In this document: one piece after another, positions 17,101-24,703 of the stretch
Layout: every line of letters starts with the position of its first letter
Numbering within the stretch: the stretch's first letter is position 1
Assembly (NCBI GenBank): GCA_964478075.1
Contig: CAYZGO010000014.1
Location: forward strand, 1 to 64,000
Length of the DNA stretch: 64,000 nucleotides
Direction: 5' to 3'
Source: DAOUEX01 sp034430235
GTDB lineage: Bacteria > Chloroflexota > Anaerolineae > UBA2200
Program-made: the position numbers and the translations under genes
The notes under the pieces: generated by a model
Databases searched by the model: none
What the model was told of the DNA's origin: nothing
The model's input: the letters and a program-made list of their open reading frames with translations, nothing else

Positions 17101-17747
17101 GCTACACAGGAGAAGAATGCGGGTTTGAGTTGCTAGTGCACCCTGATCGAGCGGTGGAATTGTGGAACCTGCTGCTTGATAAAGGGGCGCCGTTTGGCCT
17201 CGAGCCATGTGGGTTGGGGGCGCGTGACTCGACGCGCATTGAGGCCGGCTTGCCGCTCTATGGCCACGAACTGGCCGGAGACTATGACATATCGCCTTCA
17301 GAGGCCGGCTTTGCGCCCTACGTCAAGTTCCACAAGCCGTTCTTCGTCGGCAGAAAGCATTGCCTGGAGATAGAGTTCAGCCCCCGTGAAGCGGGGGGGA
17401 ACGGCAAGAAAATGGAAGTAGTGCGCTTCCGTGTAAACGAGAAGGGGGTCCGCGCCCTGCGCACTGGCGACCCGGTAGTCAACAGGCGCGGTCAGTACAT
17501 TGGCCGGGTGACAAGCTGCACCCTGGTTGGCAGCCGTCAAATTGGCATGGCCTACGTAGAGAAGCGTTACAACGAGCCGGGTACCGCGATAGGCCTCTTC
17601 CCTCTGCCGCACGGCAAGGTGGGGGCAGCCAAGGCGATCAAGGACCTGGCGAGGGGTGATAGGGTTCCATTGCATATCTGGGCGACGGTGCTGACTCGCT
17701 TCCCAGAGGATGACGAGAAAGCTGCCTGGAAGCTGGGTATAGAGTAG
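14115..17747 (+). CDS. Fusion of serine hydroxymethyltransferase, a GcvT-like domain and aminomethyltransferase
   Basis: The product is 1210 residues. Residues 1 to about 495 are SHMT: PSESIAP, NIYAEGYP, GGHLTHGS, ADIAHTAG and the PLP lysine Lys269 in TTHKTICGPRG. About 20 extra residues follow YAEGYP. Residues about 512-780 are a GcvT-like domain in which the catalytic Asp is Arg594. Residues about 785-1205 are a full GcvT with IPFAGWEMPVWY and the Asp903 in AEKD. GcvT takes the aminomethyl group from GcvH and makes methylene-THF, and SHMT uses that with glycine to make serine. Joining them could pass methylene-THF between sites. AAAGGAG precedes the ATG. gcvH-gcvPA-gcvPB lie on the opposite strand nearby. 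Confidence 0.93.
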   Translation: MNHGHYTDFFNADIAEVDPDTDLLIGFEEERQARRFILIPSESIAPRAVRQALGSVFNNIYAEGYPPLRMTRDEEALVLEWAHQLAYYRRYADRRFYKGVEYADFVETLAQRRAAQCFATPKIPAQSIFVNVQPLSGAAANLAVYQTFLQPGDTLMGLNLFQGGHLTHGSEFNLSGRLYKVVSYSVDRTTERLDYDGIMALAREHRPKIIVAGYTSYPWAPDWAKFREIADEVGAILMADIAHTAGMAVAGAYPTPVGYADVITFTTHKTICGPRGAVIMVTDEDKAQLINAAVFPGEQGGPHVNKFAAMAVAFKIAQTKKFRRLQHAIVDNAKAFADSLAKRGLKLAYGGTDTHLLLVDLRAIKTETGFPLRGEMAARILDLCGIVVNRNTIPGDEITALGSAIRMGTPWVTERGLQPEHLDELAAIIVRLLTNIQPFRYTGLLGELPRGKIELDILEAARRDVEALAARTLAETQPRGLGYPHYMIVPEKPALKTPIALPTVDAQADTHSDALLLNTTDIGVLRISGWRAKAFMQQISTSNLASLAPNQAQRTFLLDKDGVLLDDVAVLRLEADERGRDRYLMLTNPRNTVRLKSWLRGLADGYILFDNDDIFRKVEGPVVVEDLGEDELEDPRARVLSLAVVGPGGPQVLRKMGAPQVDEGVVWRGELGGVPVTAARVGYGVEDVRMELLIHPDQAERLWAKLTEAGAVPHDPQLRQSLRVQAGLPNYDSERPNARELYKGPQKSLFCLSKLYFVGQAALKHVRLPAKPEEFVWHTPEDAPLRRTPLYEEHRKRTTKIIPFAGWEMPVWYTSVSDEHRAVRSAAGLFDVAHMGVLDVSGEHAASFMDVIASNYARWIDPGQAAYAYLLDPDGKVIDDFMMYRLAWDRYLLIVNAVNAEKDVAWLRAVNSRQVIIDRENPAMEIEGEVIIRDLRDAACGADRRVDLALQGPSSLAILQSLTQNGDAKRRLAGIRRIEHTRLELAGIDLIVARTGYTGEECGFELLVHPDRAVELWNLLLDKGAPFGLEPCGLGARDSTRIEAGLPLYGHELAGDYDISPSEAGFAPYVKFHKPFFVGRKHCLEIEFSPREAGGNGKKMEVVRFRVNEKGVRALRTGDPVVNRRGQYIGRVTSCTLVGSRQIGMAYVEKRYNEPGTAIGLFPLPHGKVGAAKAIKDLARGDRVPLHIWATVLTRFPEDDEKAAWKLGIE

Positions 17748-17846
17748 CCTTTGGGATAGTGCAACACGTGGATGAAGCCACCAACTTGCTAACCTCGGTG
17801 GGGCTATCGTACAGATGCGGCTGTGGGACGTGAGATGAACGGATTA

Positions 17847-17881
17847 CTGTCAACGGATTCGGGGAGCGGATTGAACGGATA
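17847..17881 (+). repeat. Left inverted repeat of the GxxExxY cassette
   Basis: These 35 bases (CTGTCAACGG...GAACGGATA) match the reverse complement of 18504-18538 with three differences. The pair encloses the GxxExxY gene with about 95 bases spare on the left and 65 on the right. A second, weaker pair (17908-17938 and 18442-18470) lies inside. Confidence 0.8.
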
Positions 17882-17975
17882 GCGTGGCGCGGCACTTCTG
17901 CTGTATCCGTTCCAGAAATCCGCTGACGGCAATCTGTTCCCAGTAAGCCATTTGTGCCAATTGAGGCGAGACTCT

Positions 17976-18437
17976 ATGACAGGCAAGCGTATCCAGACCC
18001 CCTACGACAATCTGACTTACCAGATCATCGGCTGCGCTATGGCCGTACACCGCCAGCGTGGCCCAGGTTGTCGGGAGGACACCTATCAGCGTGACCTCGA
18101 AGTGCAGTTCACTGAGAGCGGGTTGGCCTAGGCGCCCCAGAAGCTGATCGAGGTCTATGACAGTGTCGAGGGCAATGTCTTGATCGGCTACTACATACCG
18201 GACTTTGTCGTGGCAGAGCAGGTTGTCGTAGAGATCAAAGCCCTTTCTGGTCTCGACAACAGCCATCTGGCTCAGGTGATAGGCTATCTGGCGGTCACCA
18301 GCTGTCCGGTAGGTCTGTTGATCAACTTTGGCGCTCGCAGCCTCCAATGGCGGCGCATCCTTCCACCGGTGAAAATCACCGAACACAAGGTGAACCGCCA
18401 ATGGTTGTTTGTGCCAGACTGCCTGAAGGAAGAGTAG
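17976..18437 (+). pseudogene. GxxExxY protein interrupted by one stop codon
   Basis: From the ATG at 17976 the frame encodes a typical GxxExxY protein of about 153 residues. It has YQIIGCAMAVHRQRGPG, then after residue 51 a TAG (18129-18131). The frame then continues without a break through LIGYYIPDFVV, VVVEIKAL and GLLINFGARSLQWRR. The stop replaces the usually aromatic residue after GLA, so a single base change explains it. It could be decay, a sequencing error or, less likely, readthrough. The family is of unknown function, with a nuclease-like core, and often lies between repeats, as here. The minus-strand open frame of 205 codons over it is a shadow. Confidence 0.8.
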
Positions 18438-18503
18438 TTCTAAGCGGATTGCTGTTAGCGGATTCAACCGGCAACGGGTGCGAAAGCTTGCTGGATGAGT
18501 AAT

Positions 18504-18538
18504 TATCCGTTCAATCCGTTCCTCAAATCCGTTGACAG
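18504..18538 (-). repeat. Right inverted repeat of the GxxExxY cassette
   Basis: TATCCGTTCAATCCG...GTTGACAG is the partner of 17847-17881, 32 of 35 bases matching. It sits 57 bases before the end of gcvPB, so the cassette lies between convergent genes. Confidence 0.8.
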
Positions 18539-18595
18539 CTCCCCGTCGGTAATGCTCTCAACAGCAAACAACCACAGATGCGTGTCTTTGGGAGG

Positions 18596-20080
18596 CTAGC
18601 TCTTCGGACACTGCAGTATCGGTTTCCTCGCGGCTCGCACTTCATCCAGGCGTGAGATGGGCGTCATGTGCGGCGCAGTGTGCAATAACTCTGGCTTGGC
18701 TTTCGCTTCGTAGGCGATCTGAATCAGAGCTTCAGCGAAGGCGTCCAGCATTTCTTTGCTTTCGGTCTCCGTAGGCTCGATCATCAGTGCCTCAGGAACG
18801 ATCAGCGGGAAGTAAACCGTCGGTGGGTGGAATCCAAAGTCCATCAGCCTCTTGGCGATGTCTACAGTGTGGACATCCGGCGCATCTGGTAGACGCCCAG
18901 AGAGCACGAATTCGTGCATACAGGTACGGTCATAGGGCAGCGGATAGATGCTCTTCAACCTGCTCAATAGGTAGTTGGCATTAAGGACAGCGTTTTCGCT
19001 GGCCTGGCGCAATCCAGCGGCTCCCAACATGCGGATGTAAGTGTAGGCTTTCACACATACCCCAAAGTTGCCGTAGAAGGCTTTCAACCGCCCGATAGAA
19101 GATGCAGGCATCTTCAGGTGGTAGCAATAGGCTTCCTCTTCCTCCCATTCCTCATCGTCTGACTGACATTCCTCGTCCAGCCTGTCCTTGACCACGACAG
19201 GACCTGGCAGGAAGGGAGCCAGTACGTCGTTGGCGCCCACCGGCCCGCCGCCTGGCCCGCCTCCACCATGAGGAGTAGAGAAGGTCTTGTGCAGGTTAAA
19301 GTGCATCACGTCGAATGCGAGGTCGGCAGGCTTGACAATGCCCATGATGGCATTCAGGTTAGCGCCATCGCCGTACAGCAGGCCGCCGCACTCGTGGATC
19401 AGGCGCGCAATCTCTTGCACGTGCTCATCGAACAGGCCCAACGTATTCGGATTGGTGAGCATCAGCCCAGCTACGGTGTCGTCACAGTGGGCCCGTAGAT
19501 CATCCAGGCTCACGTTGCCGCGTGCATCGGAAACAATCTGCACCGTCTCATACCCGGCCATCGTCGTTGAGGCCGGGTTGGTGCCGTGCGCCGAGTCGGG
19601 TATGAGCATGTGCGTTCGTTTGTGGTCACCGCGCGATTCGTGATAGGCCCGCATCATGAGCACGCCAGCCAATTCACCGTGTGCTCCGGCCGCCGGTTGC
19701 AACGATACGGCGCTGAATCCGCTGATCTCCTTGAGGAACTCTTGCAGTTGGTACATCAGGAACAGGTTGCCCTGCACGATGCAAGGGATCTGATAGGGAT
19801 GTGTGTGCACAAAGCCCGGCAGCCTGGCTGCATCTTCGTTCACCTTTGGGTTATACTTCATCGTGCAGGAACCCAGGGGGTAGAAGCCCTTGTCCACCCC
19901 GTAATTGAGCTGTGAAAGATGCACGTAGTGGCGCACGAGGTCCACTTCGCTCACCTCAGGCAGCGGGAGGTCCTCCCGCAGATACCCTTGGGGCAGGGGA
20001 GCCTGCGGAACGTCGCATTTTGGCAGGTTCACTCCGATGCGCCCAGGGGAGCTGATCTCAAAGATGAGTGGTTCTCTCAT
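18596..20080 (-). CDS. gcvPB: Glycine dehydrogenase (decarboxylating) subunit 2
   Basis: It is the PLP-binding half of the split P-protein, which decarboxylates glycine and passes the aminomethyl group to GcvH. The product is 494 residues. It shows FYPLGSCTMKYNPKVNE, LIPDSAHGTNPAS and the PLP lysine in FNLHKTFSTPHGGGGPG. Between GPVVVKD and SSIGRLKAFYGNFG there is an unusual acidic insertion (about residues 301-316, mainly Asp and Glu). Its ATG overlaps the gcvPA stop by four bases, so the two subunits are translated together. Last gene of gcvH-gcvPA-gcvPB. Confidence 0.96.
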   Translation of the reverse strand: MREPLIFEISSPGRIGVNLPKCDVPQAPLPQGYLREDLPLPEVSEVDLVRHYVHLSQLNYGVDKGFYPLGSCTMKYNPKVNEDAARLPGFVHTHPYQIPCIVQGNLFLMYQLQEFLKEISGFSAVSLQPAAGAHGELAGVLMMRAYHESRGDHKRTHMLIPDSAHGTNPASTTMAGYETVQIVSDARGNVSLDDLRAHCDDTVAGLMLTNPNTLGLFDEHVQEIARLIHECGGLLYGDGANLNAIMGIVKPADLAFDVMHFNLHKTFSTPHGGGGPGGGPVGANDVLAPFLPGPVVVKDRLDEECQSDDEEWEEEEAYCYHLKMPASSIGRLKAFYGNFGVCVKAYTYIRMLGAAGLRQASENAVLNANYLLSRLKSIYPLPYDRTCMHEFVLSGRLPDAPDVHTVDIAKRLMDFGFHPPTVYFPLIVPEALMIEPTETESKEMLDAFAEALIQIAYEAKAKPELLHTAPHMTPISRLDEVRAARKPILQCPKS

Positions 20081-21435
20081 GCTTCCTCCTCCATAGCGGG
20101 GAGCGCTTCGACCAGGACATCAATTTCATCTTTCGTGTTCATCTCTGTGACGCATACAAGCATCGTATTGGGCAGCGCTGGGTAATCTCGCTGCAGGTCA
20201 TAGCCACCGATGATTCCCCACTCGTTGAGCAAGTAGTCATTGATTTCGTCAACTGGCCTTGGGCATCTAAGCGGAAATTCCTTGAAGAAGGGCCGCTCGC
20301 TCAGGAGTTCATAGCCGGGCAGTGCTGACAACCTGTTGGCAGCGTAGTGCGCTTTGTGGTAGCAGAGCTCGGCCACCTCGCGCAAGCCGGTCTTGCCCAT
20401 GGCTGTCAGGTAGACAGCGGCGGCTAAGGCCATCAGCGCTTCGTTGGAGCAGATGTTGGAAGTCGCTTTCTCGCGCCTGATGTGCTGCTCACGTGTGGAG
20501 AGGGTCAACACAAAGCCCCGCTCACCACGCCGATCCACCGTTTGACCCACGATCCGCCCGGCCATCTTGCGCACGTACTGCTTCTTACAGGCAAAGTAGC
20601 CCAGGTAGGGGCCACCAAAGTTGAGTCCACCGCCCAGAGCCTGGCCCTCTCCGCAGACAATGTCTGCACCGTAGTCAACGGGTGGCGCGAACAGGCCGAG
20701 AGAGATGGGATCAGCACTGACTACGAACAACGCGCCTGCGGCGTGAACCGCATCGGCCAGTGCGCGCAGAGCTGCTGGCTCTTCCAAGTATCCCAGAAAG
20801 GTCGGGTTCTGCACGATGATGCACGCCGTATCCGTATCCACCATCCCGGCCAATACGCTGGCGTCAGTGGCATCCGTCTCATCCCCAATCACCGTCAACT
20901 TCATGCCTTGAGTGTAGGTGCGCACAACGGCTCGGTACTCGGGATGTACACCCGCTGAGACTATGACTTTGCGGCGCTTCCCGCGAGCCGCACTCACAGC
21001 CGTGATCACCGCCTCAGCCAGTGACGTGGCCCCATCATAGTGTGATGCATTGGCCGCGTCCATACCAGTTAACGCGCAAATCATACTCTGATACTCAAAG
21101 ATCGTCTGCAACGTGCCCTGGCTGACCTCGGGCTGATAGGGAGTGTAGGCAGTGTAGAACTCGGAGCGCCCAACCATGTGCCCGACAACACTGGGGACAA
21201 AGTGACGATAGGCTCCAGCACCCAGGAAACAGGGTGCGTGATCGAGGTCTACGTTGTACTCGCTGATTTCGCGCAGTTCGCGCAGAATCTCTGGTTCGGA
21301 GACCGACGTGGGCAAGGACAATTGGGGGTAACGAAGGGAGTCAGGGATGTCACGAAACAGGTCCTCAATGCTCTCCACGCCGATAGCCTTCAGCATAACT
21401 CCACGGTCAGCGTCTGTGTTGGGAACATAGGACAT
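20077..21435 (-). CDS. gcvPA: Glycine dehydrogenase (decarboxylating) subunit 1
   Basis: It is the N-terminal half of the split P-protein, 452 residues, as usual. It begins MSYVPNTDADRGVMLKAIG. It holds FLGAGAYRHFVPSVV, YTPYQPEVSQGTLQTIFEYQ and GGLNFGGPYLGYFACK, all typical. It pairs with GcvPB to form the active tetramer. It starts directly after the gcvH stop and overlaps gcvPB by four bases. Confidence 0.96.
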   Translation of the reverse strand: MSYVPNTDADRGVMLKAIGVESIEDLFRDIPDSLRYPQLSLPTSVSEPEILRELREISEYNVDLDHAPCFLGAGAYRHFVPSVVGHMVGRSEFYTAYTPYQPEVSQGTLQTIFEYQSMICALTGMDAANASHYDGATSLAEAVITAVSAARGKRRKVIVSAGVHPEYRAVVRTYTQGMKLTVIGDETDATDASVLAGMVDTDTACIIVQNPTFLGYLEEPAALRALADAVHAAGALFVVSADPISLGLFAPPVDYGADIVCGEGQALGGGLNFGGPYLGYFACKKQYVRKMAGRIVGQTVDRRGERGFVLTLSTREQHIRREKATSNICSNEALMALAAAVYLTAMGKTGLREVAELCYHKAHYAANRLSALPGYELLSERPFFKEFPLRCPRPVDEINDYLLNEWGIIGGYDLQRDYPALPNTMLVCVTEMNTKDEIDVLVEALPAMEEEA

Positions 21436-21840
21436 CTAAGAGCCCCCCCTTTCCGCTTCCTCTTGGCAGTGCTCCTGATAAGCTTTGGCGTCCATTAGGG
21501 ACTCGTATTCGTCGGGCTGCGAGGGATGGAATCTGATAAACCAGCCTCTGCCAAACGTATCCTCGTTGACGAGCTGGGGCGAGTCTTGCAATTCCTCGTT
21601 AATAGCCAGAATCGCCCCGCTCATAGGCATATAGACGTCCGAGGCAGCTTTGACGGACTCTACAGTAGCAAAGGCCTCACCCTGGGCAAATGTATCGCCC
21701 ACTTCCGGTAGTTCAACGTAGACCACGTCGCCTAGCTCGTGCTGAGCATAGTCGCTGATACCAGCGATTGCCTCATCCGCTTCCAGCTTCACCCATTCAT
21801 GGGTGGGCAGGTAGTGCCGATCCTTAGCATACTTTACCAT
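21436..21840 (-). CDS. gcvH: Glycine cleavage system H protein
   Basis: The product is 134 residues. It is the lipoyl carrier that moves the aminomethyl intermediate among the P, T and L proteins. The lipoyl lysine is Lys64 in ESVKAASDVYMPMSG. The C-terminal tail is slightly long and acidic. GGAGG lies nine bases before the ATG at 21840; longer frames upstream have no family match. It heads the gcvH-gcvPA-gcvPB operon. The lipoylation genes further upstream on the same strand may serve it. Confidence 0.96.
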   Translation of the reverse strand: MVKYAKDRHYLPTHEWVKLEADEAIAGISDYAQHELGDVVYVELPEVGDTFAQGEAFATVESVKAASDVYMPMSGAILAINEELQDSPQLVNEDTFGRGWFIRFHPSQPDEYESLMDAKAYQEHCQEEAERGGS

Positions 21841-21914
21841 TTTGGTTGTCCTCCTTTTGATAATTGGCTTCTCTGCAATCTTACAGCTCGTGAAAAGCAA
21901 GTGTGATAACAAGC

Positions 21915-21937
21915 CTTGGTGCGAGTTTTGCACCAAG
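21915..21937. promoter_or_regulatory. Hairpin in the gcvH leader
   Basis: CTTGGTGC and GCACCAAG pair exactly around a seven-base loop, about 75 bases before gcvH. No glycine riboswitch core could be seen in the leader. Function unknown. Confidence 0.35.
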
Positions 21938-22060
21938 AGCATCTGCTGGTCAATGCAGCAGTGGCACTTGTCTAATCATCTTGCGTGTTGCAAAGTCTGG
22001 AAGGCGCTTAACTGAGTGACACGAACGGTGGATGGGCCTGTTAGGCAAAGCTGCCCTTCG

Positions 22061-22794
22061 TCATTGCTTATGAACGAGAATGAAATTCCGCGTCCCAAAA
22101 CAGCCGGCTAATGAGTCCGTGTAGTGGATTCCCAATTCATTCAATTCAAGTTCGAATGCAAGCCATTGACGCATATAATCGAATCGGCGATCCTGAGGGG
22201 CTACTTTGTAAGCGCCTTTCAATGAATAAGCGTTGAAGAACTTGGCATCGATTATGGTAAAACCAACGTCGTCAATCATTCTCAAGAAATGACGCTCCTT
22301 TACAAACGACTGATAATCCCTCTCAATGCCAAGCTGAGCTAGTATAGGACGCATGAGTTCTTCAGTTTATCAGTCACGGAGAGGAAAAGAAAATGCCCAG
22401 CGTCATAGTCTACAAGAAAGTAACCGTCTTCCTTTAGACATTCTCTTGCTGAACGCAGGTAATCTGTCCTCCTGTAGGCATGCTCCAAGACGCTGAAGGA
22501 GACAACTATGTCAAATTCTTCTCCAAGCAATGCATGTATATTATAGGCATAAGAGTTTACCACAGTTGCATTGAGACCCTTAAGGTGTGTCTGTGCTCGA
22601 AGGTAGCATTGTCTATCTGGTTCAATGCCAACGTAGCGAACGCCCGGATACAACTTTAGCAAATTGGTGAAGTTGAGAGTTTCCCCACAACCCAGATCGA
22701 GAATCTTGATTTCGCTTGCTTTGTCAGCGATATACTTCTCTATCCAGTTTAGACAGTATAGCTTTGCTGAGTTTCCTACTGTTAACGGCCCCAT
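22061..22794 (-). pseudogene. SAM-dependent methyltransferase split by a frameshift
   Basis: The first part (22794 to about 22345) has the class I methyltransferase loop ILDLGCGETLNFTNLL and the later FDIVVSFSVLEHAYR, and would end DKLKN plus five odd residues. A second frame from 22354 continues MRPILAQLGIERDYQ to the natural end near 22061, overlapping by 16 bases. Together they make one protein of about 245 residues, so one base was lost or gained near 22350. The gene is clearly more A/T-rich than its neighbours, which suggests foreign origin. Substrate unknown. A sequencing error is possible. Confidence 0.75.
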
Positions 22795-22935
22795 GATCTA
22801 GGTCCCCTTTTGAGAGAGCTTTGCCTAACTGGCTGTCGGGCGTCCTCCAGAAGCTTTCGAACTGGCGTCAACAGCATCGAATCTCGCCCGGGAGCCCACT
22901 TTCCGCTGCGCATATGTCAAATGCACATTGAAGTG

Positions 22936-23655
22936 CTAACGACCAAAATTCCACTCAGGCTGCATGTATTTCTCGCGCAAAAGCTGTCGAGCCAGGCGCT
23001 TCTCTTTAGCGAAAAGGACACTGGGACTTAGATCCACCCCAAGTGCCCGTCTGAAGCCCATGCTCAGGGCCTGCATCACATCCTCGATGTTGATTTCCCC
23101 GCCGACGAGCTCGCTTAGCGGTGTCAGAGTCCGGCATGGCAATATAGGTTCTCCCTCAACCGCGCATGGCCCCAGCGCGACAGTTCCTTGATGCAAGAGC
23201 ACACCGTGCCGCCGGGCCTGCGCAGCCGTAGCTATTACATGCCCATCCACGTGCACCTCGACTGGCGGGCTGTAGTGAGCATCAATACCCAGGAGCCGCA
23301 AGCCTTCGATCACTCCCGAAGAGATGCGCTCGTACGAGGCGAGTACACTACACGGAATGAGCGTATCAGCTATGGAGGCAGTGAGGCTGTAGGAGAGATC
23401 GCCCCCATGCAGGCAGGCGTGCCCACCGGTCAAGCGGCGTACGCACTTGAACTCGCTGTGCCGAAAGAGGGGGACCAAGTCCGAGATGCGTTGCAGATAA
23501 CCCACAGTGTAGCAGGGCACGTCCCAGTAGTAGATGCGCAGCGTTGGCGGCACGCGGCGCTCACCCACCAGGGTCAAGGTCGCTTCATCAATGGCCATGT
23601 TCACATAGCCATCGGCAGCCCCAGTGAAAATCAGACGCCATTGGGCAAAGAGCAT
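22936..23655 (-). CDS. Lipoate-protein ligase-like protein lacking the catalytic lysine
   Basis: The product is 239 residues of the biotin/lipoate ligase catalytic fold, without the C-terminal accessory domain of E. coli LplA. The lipoate site motif is present: RRLTGGHACLH (73-83). The lysine expected in the (K-I/V-x-G-x-A-Q) segment is Val140 (GHVIATAAQARR), though the rest of that segment and LLHQGTV follow. The family attaches lipoate or octanoate to proteins such as GcvH. Without the lysine it may act in another way or be a partner protein. It lies 40 bases after two radical SAM genes, in a lipoylation context. AGGAGG precedes the ATG. Confidence 0.82.
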   Translation of the reverse strand: MLFAQWRLIFTGAADGYVNMAIDEATLTLVGERRVPPTLRIYYWDVPCYTVGYLQRISDLVPLFRHSEFKCVRRLTGGHACLHGGDLSYSLTASIADTLIPCSVLASYERISSGVIEGLRLLGIDAHYSPPVEVHVDGHVIATAAQARRHGVLLHQGTVALGPCAVEGEPILPCRTLTPLSELVGGEINIEDVMQALSMGFRRALGVDLSPSVLFAKEKRLARQLLREKYMQPEWNFGR

Positions 23656-23695
23656 GCCCTCCTCCTGATCACCATTGACTAAGGGTAGACAAGGG

Positions 23696-24703
23696 TTACT
23701 TGCACGCCAGTTCAGCCATAACCGATGACATTGCTGCCTCTATCTCCTCGGCATGGAGGGGACGTGGATAGTTGTACATTACCCTTCCTGGCCGCTCGTT
23801 GTAGTAGGGACGGTTGCAGCCAGGACAGCCTGCGGTCTGGAATGCGCGGCCATCGGCCAGCAACTCACGCAGCCTCGCCCTACTCAGCCCGTAGGACACA
23901 ATCTGGCCGGCCGGGGAGAAGCAAAAGTCCTCCACACGGCAGGCTCCTGCTGTCAATAGGTAGCGAGCGGCCTGGATACGCCGGTACGACGACGGCGAAG
24001 GAGGCGGTCGCCTGCCCCACGCTGTGCCTGGAACAGGCGTGAAGGAGAATAGGCCAATTGTGACCTGCCGGTCCACCATCTCCTGGAGGATGGTTGCCAT
24101 TTCCTGCTCCGTCTCACCAAGCCCGGCTATCAGATGGGTCCCAATGCGACCACGGAAAAGGTGCGCCGCCGCACGCAGGAGGTCAAGCCGGCGATGCCAG
24201 TCATCGCCTTTGGCTTCGCGGTAGACCCGTTCACAGGCAGCATCGAGGGCCAGGCTGACGCGCTCGAGCCCGCATTCGAGCACAGCGCGAACACTGTCTA
24301 GATCTGACAATACTATTGATGCACAAAGCGGCACGGGAGAGAGCGCATGGAGTTGCCGCACCAGGGCAAGCGTTTGCGACAGGTAGCCAGGAGATGTTGT
24401 CACCTGCAGACAGCAGCGCGCTATTTTATGCTGTACGAAGCTGTTAGCTACGGCGTGCAATGCTTGTTCCAGGGGGTAGGGTGGCCACGCGATACGAGAA
24501 AGAAAGTGCAAGCGCGCTGAACTGCTGCGTGCCTGGGCACAGAAGGCACAATCATAGCGGCAGCGATCGCCGACCATCAGATATGCAGTAGTTGGTGCAT
24601 CCGCCTGGCGGATGCGGTGCAGGCCCAAGACTGCGGCGGTGCCCGCCGATACGCCGACCGCTCGTCCCGCGCGAGACCGGATGAATGACTCCGACGTCGT
24701 CAC
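23696..24703 (-). CDS. BioB-like radical SAM protein, probable LipS-type lipoyl synthase subunit
   Basis: The product is 335 residues. The radical SAM cluster is bound by Cys48-x3-Cys52-x2-Cys55 (CRYDCAFC). The C-terminus carries AGCPGCNRPYYNERPG, with further Cys that could bind a second cluster, and YNYPRPL. This resembles one half of the LipS1/LipS2 pair, which together insert two sulfurs into octanoyl-lysine in archaea and some bacteria that lack LipA. Which half it is I cannot say. The GTG at 24703 overlaps the stop of the other radical SAM gene in GTGA, so earlier starts are rejected. The neighbouring lipoate ligase and gcvH support the call. Confidence 0.75.
   Translation of the reverse strand: MTTSESFIRSRAGRAVGVSAGTAAVLGLHRIRQADAPTTAYLMVGDRCRYDCAFCAQARSSSARLHFLSRIAWPPYPLEQALHAVANSFVQHKIARCCLQVTTSPGYLSQTLALVRQLHALSPVPLCASIVLSDLDSVRAVLECGLERVSLALDAACERVYREAKGDDWHRRLDLLRAAAHLFRGRIGTHLIAGLGETEQEMATILQEMVDRQVTIGLFSFTPVPGTAWGRRPPPSPSSYRRIQAARYLLTAGACRVEDFCFSPAGQIVSYGLSRARLRELLADGRAFQTAGCPGCNRPYYNERPGRVMYNYPRPLHAEEIEAAMSSVMAELACK

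Noticed and set aside
17850..18467. A 205-codon minus-strand frame across the GxxExxY gene, free of stops.
   Set aside because: The plus strand matches the GxxExxY family over its full length apart from one stop. The minus frame also runs through the inverted repeats.
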